Shown here piece by piece: positions 1-5,031 of a DNA stretch of 5,031 bases. This DNA is from an uncultured Clostridia bacterium (GTDB lineage: Bacteria > Bacillota > Clostridia > Oscillospirales > Acutalibacteraceae). The stretch covers positions 1 through 5,031 of the forward strand of contig CAMVNL010000217.1 in NCBI GenBank assembly GCA_947168785.1, written 5' to 3'. Below the pieces are notes generated by a model. It was given only the letters and a program-made list of their open reading frames with translations, was not told the DNA's origin and searched no databases. How positions within the stretch are numbered: position 1 is the stretch's first letter; each line of letters opens with the position of its first letter. Both the position numbers and the translations under genes were made by a program.

Positions 1-1941
1 TCCGTTCTTCTCTACGTCCAGCTTCACTTCGGCGCTGTCGGTCAGTTTCAGGGGAGTGATCACGAGCTTCCCGTTCTTTATCGTGGAGGTGGTATATTCG
101 CCGTTCAGATCATACTGCGCGGCAGTTTCGGCGTTACTGTAGGCGGAGAGACCGACCTTAAAGGTTTGTCCGGTCGTCATGAACGGCAGTTTGAGATACT
201 GGGCTTCGTTATTGCTGTTCAGAAAGAATGGTTCGCCTGCATAGTATTCCGTTGCCGGCACGCCCGTGACCTCCACGTCGCGCACCGTCTGCCATTTGAT
301 GTCGGAAGGCGCGAGCGTGACGCTTTCGGTCTCCTCCGTCACCGTGCCGGTGTAGGTGGCCAGCACGACGCCGGGGACGCCGTCCACGTAGCCATGCAGC
401 TCCAGCTTCGTGAAGGTTTTATCTTTGAGATTATACTGCGGCACCTCCACGTTCAGCGGTTGGGGATTCCAGTCGCTCCACAGCCAGCGAACGTTGCCCT
501 CTTTGTCGGTGCCTGTGAGCCAGAGGCTGCCCACCGCGTCGTTCAGCGCTTTCGGCACGTTGACCTTTAAAGGCGCGCGGAGCGTATATTCCGCCGAAAA
601 GGACATATCTCCCTTGACGGATAATACGGTCCCGGGCAGGTAGGCAGTGCCGTTATTGACCCAATAGACGAATTTATAGCCGCTTTTGGTGGGGGCGGGG
701 GGCAAAGTTATTGTGCCGCCCTCTTTGACGCTTTTTTGGCTGTAATCCGCTCCGGCTGCCGCCTTGCCCCCGTTCAGGGAAAAAGATACCGTGTATCTCG
801 GAATGCTTTTGACGACGAGGGTCAGCGAAGCCGTGCTGCTGCTTCCTCCCGCCTCCGTCGCTTTCACGGCGAAGTGGAACGTTCCCCCGCTTTTCGGCGT
901 GCCGGAAATGACGCCGGTTTTGCCGTTCAGCGAAAGTCCGGTCGGCAGCGCGCCGGAAGCGATACTCCAGGTGATCGCGCCGCCGTATTTCGCTTCGGCC
1001 TTCAGCGTCGCGGAATAGGCTTCGCCTTCCTGCGCGTCGGACAGCGTTTTTGTGCTGATGACGGGGCCGGTTTTCGCGTTGCTTTTGCCGGTGAATGTGA
1101 TACAGGGTTCATGGGTGCCGTCCGCGCCGTTTACGGTTGCGACCTTCAGGTAATAGTCGCCGGGCTCGAACTCCGCGCTGGAAAAGCCCGTCATCCAGCC
1201 GGGGCCTTCGGTTTCGTTGTCGATCTTACCGCCGTAAAAGACCTGTCCGTCCTCATACAGCACGTATTCCCGCAGGGGTTCGCCGTCGCCGACCAGCTCC
1301 ATCAGTAGCACGTCCTCCGGCTCGCCCACGTAGACGGAAAGGGCGAATTCCGAGCCGATCGGGATGGAATCGACGGTCTCGTTCAGATCGCCGTCCTTGA
1401 AGAAATACGGCTCCACCGCAAAGCCGAGCTCGCCGCCGCCGGGGCCGCCGGGGTTTTCCGGCGTCTTCATGGAGAACGCCTGCAGGGTGGTGCTGCGCAT
1501 CGTGTTGATTCCGCCGTCGTCCTCGGCGGTGACGTAAGTGAAATAGGAGCCCGGCTGGATCGCGGTGCTGTCGACGCCCTTGAGCAGCGCGTCGTTCCCG
1601 TTGACCGTCGCCGTGGCGCCGTAATACGCCGCGCCGTTTTTATAGAGAATATAAACGCTTGTGGGATCGACTGCGGCGACAAGCGCGATTTCCTTGATCT
1701 CGCCCACCGGCTGCGGATCGTCGCCGGTATAGGTCGTCCAGCCCAGCCGCAGATCGAAGGGATCGCCCACGGCGATCTGCCCGTACTGCGCGTATTCACC
1801 TGTAAAGGTAAATTCCGGAGCAAGAACGGAATTGACGTGCGCGCTTGCCGTGTCGTACCCCGCAAAGGAAACAAACGGGAACATGGTCAGATACATGACA
1901 AGCGCAAGGATCAGCGCAAACGTTTTACGTGTGTGTTTCAT
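1..1941 (-). CDS. Large secreted cell-surface protein with duplicated N-terminal module, putative Ig (He_PIG-like) domain and InlB-like repeat (partial, C-terminus off the left edge)
   Basis: The frame is open for 647 codons from ATG at 1941 to base 1, with no stop, so the C-terminus and any cell-wall anchor lie outside. The start is fixed by GGGAGG (1953-1948) six bases upstream and by a signal peptide right after it: KHTRK, a hydrophobic core, and likely cleavage after VSFA (residue 27). Residues ~40-158 and ~171-280 are two diverged copies of one module, joined by a Gly/Pro-rich linker (PENPGGPGGG). Residues 292-378 resemble a putative Ig domain (He_PIG family: W-S-I-x-S-G-x-L-P-x-G-L, then G-V-I-S-G-T-P). 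Residues ~382-453 resemble the InlB/Listeria-Bacteroides repeat (LNGG, then PPAPTKSGYKFVYW). Residues 454-647 are beta-rich and unrecognised. Such architecture is typical of Gram-positive adhesins or surface-displayed proteins; the ligand is unknown. Secretion and class are well supported; adhesion is inference. Confidence 0.9.
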   Translation of the reverse strand, partial: MKHTRKTFALILALVMYLTMFPFVSFAGYDTASAHVNSVLAPEFTFTGEYAQYGQIAVGDPFDLRLGWTTYTGDDPQPVGEIKEIALVAAVDPTSVYILYKNGAAYYGATATVNGNDALLKGVDSTAIQPGSYFTYVTAEDDGGINTMRSTTLQAFSMKTPENPGGPGGGELGFAVEPYFFKDGDLNETVDSIPIGSEFALSVYVGEPEDVLLMELVGDGEPLREYVLYEDGQVFYGGKIDNETEGPGWMTGFSSAEFEPGDYYLKVATVNGADGTHEPCITFTGKSNAKTGPVISTKTLSDAQEGEAYSATLKAEAKYGGAITWSIASGALPTGLSLNGKTGVISGTPKSGGTFHFAVKATEAGGSSSTASLTLVVKSIPRYTVSFSLNGGKAAAGADYSQKSVKEGGTITLPPAPTKSGYKFVYWVNNGTAYLPGTVLSVKGDMSFSAEYTLRAPLKVNVPKALNDAVGSLWLTGTDKEGNVRWLWSDWNPQPLNVEVPQYNLKDKTFTKLELHGYVDGVPGVVLATYTGTVTEETESVTLAPSDIKWQTVRDVEVTGVPATEYYAGEPFFLNSNNEAQYLKLPFMTTGQTFKVGLSAYSNAETAAQYDLNGEYTTSTIKNGKLVITPLKLTDSAEVKLDVEKNG

Positions 1942-1975
1942 ATTTTACCTCCCAATAGACAATTATTCTATTCTA
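1942..1975 (-). promoter_or_regulatory. Leader, ribosome binding site and weak putative promoter of the surface-protein gene
   Basis: Reading toward the gene, two overlapping TAGAAT boxes (1975-1970 and 1970-1965) are the best -10 candidates, followed by the GGGAGG ribosome binding site at 1953-1948. No good -35 is visible: 17 bases upstream of the first box lies only a run of T. This would give a very short leader of roughly 15-25 bases. A good -10 without a -35 is compatible with activator dependence, but the promoter assignment is tentative. The ribosome binding site is solid. Confidence 0.45.
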
Positions 1976-2006
1976 CAATAGAGGAAAACCGTAAAAAAAT
2001 CTATTG
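1953..2006. repeat. Three copies of heptamer CAATAGA around the surface-protein promoter
   Basis: On the plus strand CAATAGA occurs at 1953-1959 and 1976-1982, and its inverse complement TCTATTG at 2000-2006. Start-to-start spacings are 23 and 24 bases, close to two DNA turns, so all copies would face similar sides of the helix. One copy sits just upstream of the candidate -10, one upstream of the T-run, and one next to the ribosome binding site. This could be a regulator-binding array for the neighbouring LuxR-type protein, or chance in AT-rich DNA. Confidence 0.35.
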
Positions 2007-2018
2007 CGGGTTCCCGCA
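2005..2018. repeat. 14-base GC-rich palindrome (possible second terminator hairpin or operator)
   Basis: TGCGGGTTCCCGCA is a palindrome except at its central TT step. On the minus strand it could fold as a 5-bp stem (TGCGG/CCGCA) with a GAAC loop, followed after ATAGA by seven T. That makes it a candidate backup terminator behind the main one at 2036-2062. The gap between stem and T-run weakens this. It could equally be a protein-binding dyad upstream of the surface-protein promoter. Confidence 0.35.
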
Positions 2019-2035
2019 GATCGCCCGAAACATAC

Positions 2036-2062
2036 AAAAAAAGACCTCCCGAAGGAAGTCTT
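2036..2062 (-). terminator. Rho-independent terminator of the LuxR-type regulator gene
   Basis: On the minus strand AAGACTTCC (2062-2054), loop TTCG (2053-2050) and GGAGGTCTT (2049-2041) form a 9-bp stem with one G-T wobble and a C(UUCG)G tetraloop, an especially stable loop. Counting the last two stem bases, it ends in seven T. It starts 19 bases after the TAG stop of the regulator gene, so the regulator and the downstream surface protein are probably separate transcription units. Confidence 0.92.
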
Positions 2063-2081
2063 GTTTCGATGACGGAAAAAA

Positions 2082-3566
2082 CTACTCTCCGATCCCGCGG
2101 AAGAGCTGCACCAGCCCCGCCCGGGTGGAAACGCCGGTCTTCCGGTAAATGGAGGTCACGTTGGCCTGTACCGTGCGCACTTTGATGGAAAGCCTGTCGC
2201 CGATGGCGGCCTGCTTGTCCTCCGTCAGCACCAGCTCCCGGAAGACACGCAGCTCTCCTGGCGTCAATCCGTATTGTTCCCGCAGCGCGTCAAAGGGATC
2301 CTGTGCCGGGAACGCTGGCTCTGCCGGTTCTGTTGTCGCGGCGGGGGCCGTTTCTTCCGGCGTCCCGGTCGGCGACAGATTGAACGCGCCGCCCACCGCC
2401 ATCAGCACGATTGCCGCCGTCAGCGCCGCGATCTCAATCAGCAGCACCGTCGCCTGCGATTGCTCGGAAAGCCGGATGAGAAAGGTGAAAAGAACGCATG
2501 CGCTGTCAAGAACCCGGCCCATGCACGCCCACAGCGCGGGATGGGCGGCGCGCGATGACAGGCGCAGGAACACAAGGTGATAAAACATGATCACCGCGGA
2601 AAGCGAGACGTAAAACAGGCACATGTTCAGCAGATACGTTTCGCGGCCCAGCAGGGAAGTGTTCAGAATGGCGAGCGCGGATACGCACAGCGTGCCGAGG
2701 GGAAGATAACGGCCGCCTTTTACGTCTCCGAGCCAGCCTGACAGCAGAACGGCCGGGATCATCAGCAGGCGCGGCCAGGTGTAGACGTTATACGCCGCAT
2801 AGCCGGATGCGACCTGCAGATGGTGGATATACCGGTTGTAATATCCCGAAAAAATCAGCAGCGCAAACGTGACGACCGAAGCAAACAGAAGCTCTTTGAC
2901 GGGCGTTTTCCGGCATTCCGGCGAAGAGTCCGTTCGTTCTGTCTTTCCCTCCTGCGTCAGAAACAACACGATCCCGGCGCAGGAGAGCGTCAACAGAACG
3001 GACAGCGCGGGTTTCACCGTCCATTGCAGCTGCAAACAGAACTGCAGCGCGACGGCAACGGCGTAACCCAAGCCCAGCGAAAGCCCTGCGCGGGCAGCGC
3101 CCTCCATGAGAAAGCAGAGCCTCAGATACACCGCGCCGCCGGTAAACCCCAGCAGAAATACGGTCAGCCCGGTCACAGTCAGGCAGAGCAGGGAATCGCT
3201 GGGGAGACAAAGCAGCGTTTCCCCGCCGACGCCGCACAGGACCGCCGCCCCGGCGACCAGCGCGCCATAGCGCCGGGTGTTCTCCAGTCGATGGTACAGC
3301 GGCGCATGGAGCAGAAAGCCCGGGATCACCGCGCACTGTAAAAAAAGATAGACCAGCTCCTGCTGCCGGTCCGGCAGAAAACCGCGCCCCGCCTGGTTGC
3401 CCATCCGCAGGATCACGAATTGCAGCAGCATAAAAGAGGCAAACAGCCAGACGATCCGCGTCTGCCGTTTTCTGCATTTCAGAAACATCGTTCGTATCCC
3501 CATATCATCCGTCGCTTCCCGGATCGAATCATCACCGGATCTGTTTGAGAATCTGATTGAGTTCAT
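2082..3566 (-). CDS. Membrane-embedded LuxR-family transcriptional regulator with 12-TM MFS-like N-terminal domain
   Basis: This 494-residue protein has about twelve hydrophobic segments (roughly 38-55, 71-91, 101-119, 126-150, 160-180, 184-203, 225-243, 262-280, 288-306, 311-335, 343-365, 372-393). They are split 6+6 by a charged loop at ~205-224 (EGKTERTDSSPECRK), as in major-facilitator transporters. A Pro/Ala/Thr/Glu linker (~398-422) leads to a LuxR/FixJ-type helix-turn-helix at ~432-490: GLTPGELRVF, then the recognition-helix region VRTVQANVTSIYRKTGV and STRAGLV. No receiver domain with a phosphorylatable Asp is present, so the membrane part probably senses the signal directly; that is inference. 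The first ATG (3566) lacks a clear ribosome binding site. Met22 (3503) has GGGAAG 11 bases upstream and is a possible alternative start. The gene has its own promoter and terminator and reads toward the surface-protein gene, a candidate target. The domain assignment is strong; signal and targets are unknown. Confidence 0.93.
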   Translation of the reverse strand: MNSIRFSNRSGDDSIREATDDMGIRTMFLKCRKRQTRIVWLFASFMLLQFVILRMGNQAGRGFLPDRQQELVYLFLQCAVIPGFLLHAPLYHRLENTRRYGALVAGAAVLCGVGGETLLCLPSDSLLCLTVTGLTVFLLGFTGGAVYLRLCFLMEGAARAGLSLGLGYAVAVALQFCLQLQWTVKPALSVLLTLSCAGIVLFLTQEGKTERTDSSPECRKTPVKELLFASVVTFALLIFSGYYNRYIHHLQVASGYAAYNVYTWPRLLMIPAVLLSGWLGDVKGGRYLPLGTLCVSALAILNTSLLGRETYLLNMCLFYVSLSAVIMFYHLVFLRLSSRAAHPALWACMGRVLDSACVLFTFLIRLSEQSQATVLLIEIAALTAAIVLMAVGGAFNLSPTGTPEETAPAATTEPAEPAFPAQDPFDALREQYGLTPGELRVFRELVLTEDKQAAIGDRLSIKVRTVQANVTSIYRKTGVSTRAGLVQLFRGIGE

Positions 3567-3611
3567 CCGATCAAAGAAGCATTCGCAAGCCGATTATTTG
3601 AATATATCATT

Positions 3612-3640
3612 ATTATAGAATATTATTTCTTTTTTTTCAA
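3612..3640 (-). promoter_or_regulatory. Sigma-A-type promoter of the LuxR-family regulator gene
   Basis: On the minus strand a -35 box TTGAAA (3640-3635), a 17-base spacer and a perfect -10 box TATAAT (3617-3612) form a near-consensus housekeeping promoter. Transcription would start near 3605, giving a leader of about 40 bases to the first ATG at 3566. This supports the upstream start despite its poor ribosome binding site. The spacer is an A-rich tract. The -35 is overlapped by a dyad (3636-3664), which suggests repression or autoregulation. Confidence 0.82.
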
Positions 3641-3664
3641 CCTGAATTGCAACAGCAGGTTGAA
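3636..3664. repeat. Perfect 9-bp inverted repeat overlapping the regulator promoter -35 (candidate operator)
   Basis: TTCAACCTG (3636-3644) and CAGGTTGAA (3656-3664) are exact inverse complements separated by 11 bases, so the half-site centres are 20 bp apart, about two helical turns. The left arm covers most of the TTGAAA -35 box. Neither strand has a T-run following the stem, so it is not an intrinsic terminator. A dimeric regulator binding here would block the promoter; autoregulation by the adjacent LuxR-type protein is the simplest guess but unproven. Confidence 0.6.
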
Positions 3665-3715
3665 TAGTTTAAAAAATAAAGATTATGCAGTACGGTGTAG
3701 AAACGGCATGCGAAG

Positions 3716-3814
3716 ATGAAAGGCACTCTTTCAGAAGAATTACAACAATGTTTTGACGGCAGCCTCGGTTTTGCGCCGGAGACTTACATTACTTTGCTGT
3801 TGCGTTTTTGGTGA
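3716..3814 (+). other. Doubtful small ORF (32 residues) or gene remnant in the divergent intergenic region
   Basis: An ATG at 3716 opens 32 codons (starting MKGTLSEELQQCFDG and ending TLLLRFW) before TGA at 3812-3814. No good ribosome binding site precedes it. The stop follows a T5 run (3805-3809); with one T fewer the frame would continue as GEGAVIPDVNQIT to a TGA at 3849-3851, giving 44 residues. I do not recognise the peptide. It may be a frameshifted gene scrap, a real micro-ORF or chance. Apart from this and the flanking promoter elements, I see nothing assignable between 3665 and 3857. Confidence 0.2.
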
Positions 3815-3857
3815 AGGAGCTGTTATTCCTGATGTAAACCAAATCACTTGAGATTCA

Positions 3858-3886
3858 TTGACAGAGCGCAATAGATTATGTATTAT
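3858..3886 (+). promoter_or_regulatory. Sigma-A-type promoter of the truncated DUF4838-like gene
   Basis: A perfect -35 TTGACA (3858-3863), a 17-base spacer and -10 TATTAT (3881-3886, one mismatch to TATAAT) make a near-consensus promoter. Transcription would start near 3893, leaving an AT-rich leader of about 69 bases before the ATG at 3962. No hairpin or known riboswitch is evident in that leader. The promoter appears intact even though the gene it drives is truncated. Confidence 0.8.
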
Positions 3887-3961
3887 TAAAATACAATCAT
3901 AAATAGATGCAGTTAAAACAATTCAGAACGTGCTTGCCACAGAACGAAAGGAGCTATTACC

Positions 3962-4609
3962 ATGAAGAAGCATCTCTCGATCCTTGTTTTATTGACCGTT
4001 TTTCTGTTGTCACTCTTCTTCGTCGGTAACGCTTTCGCGACTGAAACGGAAACGACGACCACAGCGTCTGCCGCGCAGGAGACCGTGAGCGAAGTGTTGG
4101 AGGAACCGACGCCAACCGAAGCGCGCACGAACGCCCCCGGAGAAACGGTGCTGTGGTCCGCCGGAAGTGCCTATCCGCTGCGCATTCTCATCCCGGATCG
4201 GGCAACCGAAAGCGAGACTGCGGCGGAGCTGCTGGCAAAGTATGTGCAGCAAAGCACGGGTGCCAAGCCGGAGATCCTTAAATCCGACACCGGCAGTTTC
4301 CTGACCGAGTACTATGCCGACGGCAATCACGGCGCGTTCATCGTGCTGACCTTGAGGGATGGCGACGCGAAAAAAGGCAGCTATGCCCTGAAAAACGGCG
4401 CGGACGGCAATCTTTCTATCGAAGCGAACGACGCGCGCGGTCTGTTCAACGGCGTCTACACTTTTCTGCGGGAGTTCTGCGGCGTTAATCTCTATTCTGC
4501 GGACGTGAAGACTGTTGGTGAGGTCAAAGAAATCATTGTACCTGCGGGGTATGAAAAAAACTACGAGCCTACGCTTGAATATACGCAAGAAACGCCTGTA
4601 GTTGTTTGA
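3962..4609 (+). CDS. Truncated secreted DUF4838 / GH67-N-like protein (N-terminal part only)
   Basis: The 215-residue ORF starts at an ATG with AAAGGAG (3947-3953) eight bases upstream. Residues 1-26 are a signal peptide (MKK, a long hydrophobic core, GNAFA). Residues 27-60 are a Thr/Glu/Ala-rich, probably disordered stretch. Residues ~62-207 resemble the N-terminal domain of DUF4838 proteins and alpha-glucuronidase-like (GH67 N) proteins: RILIPDRATESETAAELLAKYVQ, a core beta strand GAFIVLTL, NDARGLFNGVYTFLREFCGVNLY, and EPTLEY, where family members normally continue into a catalytic-like barrel several hundred residues long. Here the match ends at about residue 207 and the last eight residues (TQETPVVV) are antisense to a recombinase fragment. 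The intact ancestor was probably a secreted glycan-active or glycan-binding protein; the remnant lacks any catalytic domain. The family call rests on remembered sequence patterns. Confidence 0.8.
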   Translation: MKKHLSILVLLTVFLLSLFFVGNAFATETETTTTASAAQETVSEVLEEPTPTEARTNAPGETVLWSAGSAYPLRILIPDRATESETAAELLAKYVQQSTGAKPEILKSDTGSFLTEYYADGNHGAFIVLTLRDGDAKKGSYALKNGADGNLSIEANDARGLFNGVYTFLREFCGVNLYSADVKTVGEVKEIIVPAGYEKNYEPTLEYTQETPVVV

Positions 4610-4706
4610 GCACCAACGTATAGAGAGCTTCCTCTGTGATATAGTGTTGCGAACAAATCTTTTCCCGGCTGCCACGTTTGTAGCGCGAGCAACGGAAGAA
4701 TCGATA
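4569..4706 (-). pseudogene. Fragment of a TnpX-type large serine recombinase (zinc ribbon second half plus start of DUF4368)
   Basis: On the minus strand about 45 codons read through from the region of FFRCSRYKRG via KICSQHYITEEALYTLVL to LAYIQA and a TAG at 4571-4569. Large serine recombinases of Clostridia (Tn4451 TnpX class) carry a zinc beta-ribbon whose second Cys pair appears as (F/Y)xCSxYK...C(S/T)xHxI, followed by a helix with LYxLVL; all these features are present (Cys at 4691-4689 and 4655-4653). The catalytic Ser domain, the central recombinase domain, the first Cys pair and the C-terminal coiled coil are missing, so it cannot be functional. It overlaps the 3' end of the truncated DUF4838-like gene on the opposite strand, and its TAG lies in sequence that belongs to that gene. 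It is the scar of an integrated element or rearrangement. The frame can be opened to an ATG at 4880, but the upstream part looks like shadow coding. Confidence 0.75.
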
Positions 4707-4728
4707 GCCTTTAAAATGCGATTTGTAC

Positions 4729-5031
4729 ATGATCTTTGATTTGTATGGTACGGTAAAGGAAATTATTGTGTGGAATGCTCCGCAAGACGAAACGGAACGT
4801 CGTTTGGACTTTTGTTTTGATGATCTGGGGTTTGCTTTCCCCACACCATTCCAAAAAGGCGATATCGTATACGATCCCAACGGAAACGAGGGTGATTTCT
4901 GTCAGGGGCCGTTTGTACTCACGGAAACGTCGGAAAATGTGTTCAGAAAAACGGGCCGGCGTATGCACGACGCCAAGGAGATGGCTGCGTACGGATATTT
5001 TCAGAAAGAAAACGGGTCCTTGTCTGAAGAA
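4729..5031 (+). CDS. Uncharacterised accessory protein, partial (runs off the right edge)
   Basis: The frame is open for 101 codons from ATG at 4729 to the end of the window; the preceding in-frame stop is TAG at 4705. The translation looks genuinely coding: VKEIIVWNAP, a charged stretch, FDDLGFAFPTPFQKGDIVYDP, CQGPFVL, then MHDAKEMAAYGYFQKENGS. The FPTPFxKGDIV...PFVL and AxGYFxxENG patterns are reminiscent of an uncharacterised family often seen in Clostridia accessory regions; I cannot give it a function. No ribosome binding site precedes the ATG, and the recombinase remnant ends just upstream, so the true 5' end may have been lost and replaced. No signal peptide or membrane segment is visible, so it is probably cytoplasmic. 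Base composition is more AT-rich than the genes at the left. Confidence 0.6.
   Translation, partial: MIFDLYGTVKEIIVWNAPQDETERRLDFCFDDLGFAFPTPFQKGDIVYDPNGNEGDFCQGPFVLTETSENVFRKTGRRMHDAKEMAAYGYFQKENGSLSEE

Noticed and set aside
736..1308. 190-codon open frame on the plus strand
   Set aside because: It is the antisense shadow of the surface-protein gene, whose minus-strand frame shows a signal peptide, ribosome binding site and recognisable domains.
2788..3477. Long open frames on both strands inside the regulator gene (minus 2788-3477, plus 2820-3341)
   Set aside because: Arg/Ala/Gly-rich translations typical of GC-rich shadow frames; the overlapping 494-codon frame has clear membrane helices and a LuxR domain.
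3636..3664. The 9-bp inverted repeat as an intrinsic terminator
   Set aside because: The T-run lies before rather than after the stem on the plus strand, and the minus strand has an A-run after it, so neither direction fits.
3887..3961. Possible riboswitch in the ~69-base leader of the DUF4838-like gene
   Set aside because: It is short, AT-rich and shows no strong stem or conserved aptamer motif.
4010..4675. 221-codon open frame on the minus strand opposite the DUF4838-like gene
   Set aside because: No recognisable domain, and the plus-strand frame has promoter, ribosome binding site, signal peptide and family pattern; the minus frame is a shadow.
4707..4880. Upstream part of the 103-codon minus-strand frame containing the recombinase fragment
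   Set aside because: Before about FFRCSRY the translation has no recombinase resemblance and is antisense to the plus-strand coding sequence from 4729, so only the C-terminal ~45 codons were kept.

Overview
The window looks like chromosome from a Gram-positive gut-type Clostridia bacterium (Firmicutes/Bacillota, possibly Oscillospiraceae-like). This is inferred from strong AGGAGG-like ribosome binding sites, Gram-positive signal peptides, a secreted protein with putative-Ig and InlB/Listeria-Bacteroides-type repeat domains, consensus sigma-A promoters, and a TnpX-type large serine recombinase fragment. Genus cannot be told from the sequence. The first ~3.5 kb is GC-rich. The divergent intergenic region (about 3600-3960) and the last ~420 bases are visibly more AT-rich.

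Layout. (1) 1-1941, minus strand: the first 647 codons of a large secreted, multi-domain cell-surface protein, running off the left edge. It has a signal peptide, two diverged copies of a ~120-residue module, a putative Ig domain, an InlB-like repeat and a beta-rich region. (2) 1942-2062: its leader, a repeated CAATAGA heptamer, a short palindrome and a clear intrinsic terminator belonging to the gene upstream. (3) 2082-3566, minus strand: a 494-residue membrane-embedded regulator with 12 predicted transmembrane helices in a 6+6 (MFS-like) layout fused to a C-terminal LuxR-type DNA-binding domain. (4) 3567-3961: divergent intergenic region with a near-consensus promoter for the regulator (TTGAAA-17-TATAAT), a perfect 9-bp dyad overlapping its -35, a doubtful small ORF, and a near-consensus promoter on the other strand (TTGACA-17-TATTAT). 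(5) 3962-4609, plus strand: a secreted protein that matches only the N-terminal part of DUF4838 / GH67-N-like proteins and stops abruptly. (6) 4569-4706, minus strand: a fragment of a large serine recombinase (zinc-ribbon/DUF4368 part) whose antisense supplies the last codons of the truncated protein. (7) 4729 to the right edge, plus strand: the start or a 5'-truncated part of an uncharacterised protein, probably mobile-element or accessory cargo.

How they fit together. The membrane-bound LuxR regulator lies directly upstream of, and co-directional with, the surface-protein gene, separated by a terminator. A plausible inference is that it senses an external or membrane signal and controls its own promoter (via the dyad) and one or both neighbours (the surface protein, and the divergent glycan-related secreted protein). 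The right end records an insertion or rearrangement that cut the DUF4838-like gene and left part of a recombinase. I found no tRNA, rRNA, CRISPR array or recognisable riboswitch. No clearly new system is proven here. The best leads are the 12-TM LuxR regulator with its dyad operator candidate, and the recombinase scar in the glycan-related gene.
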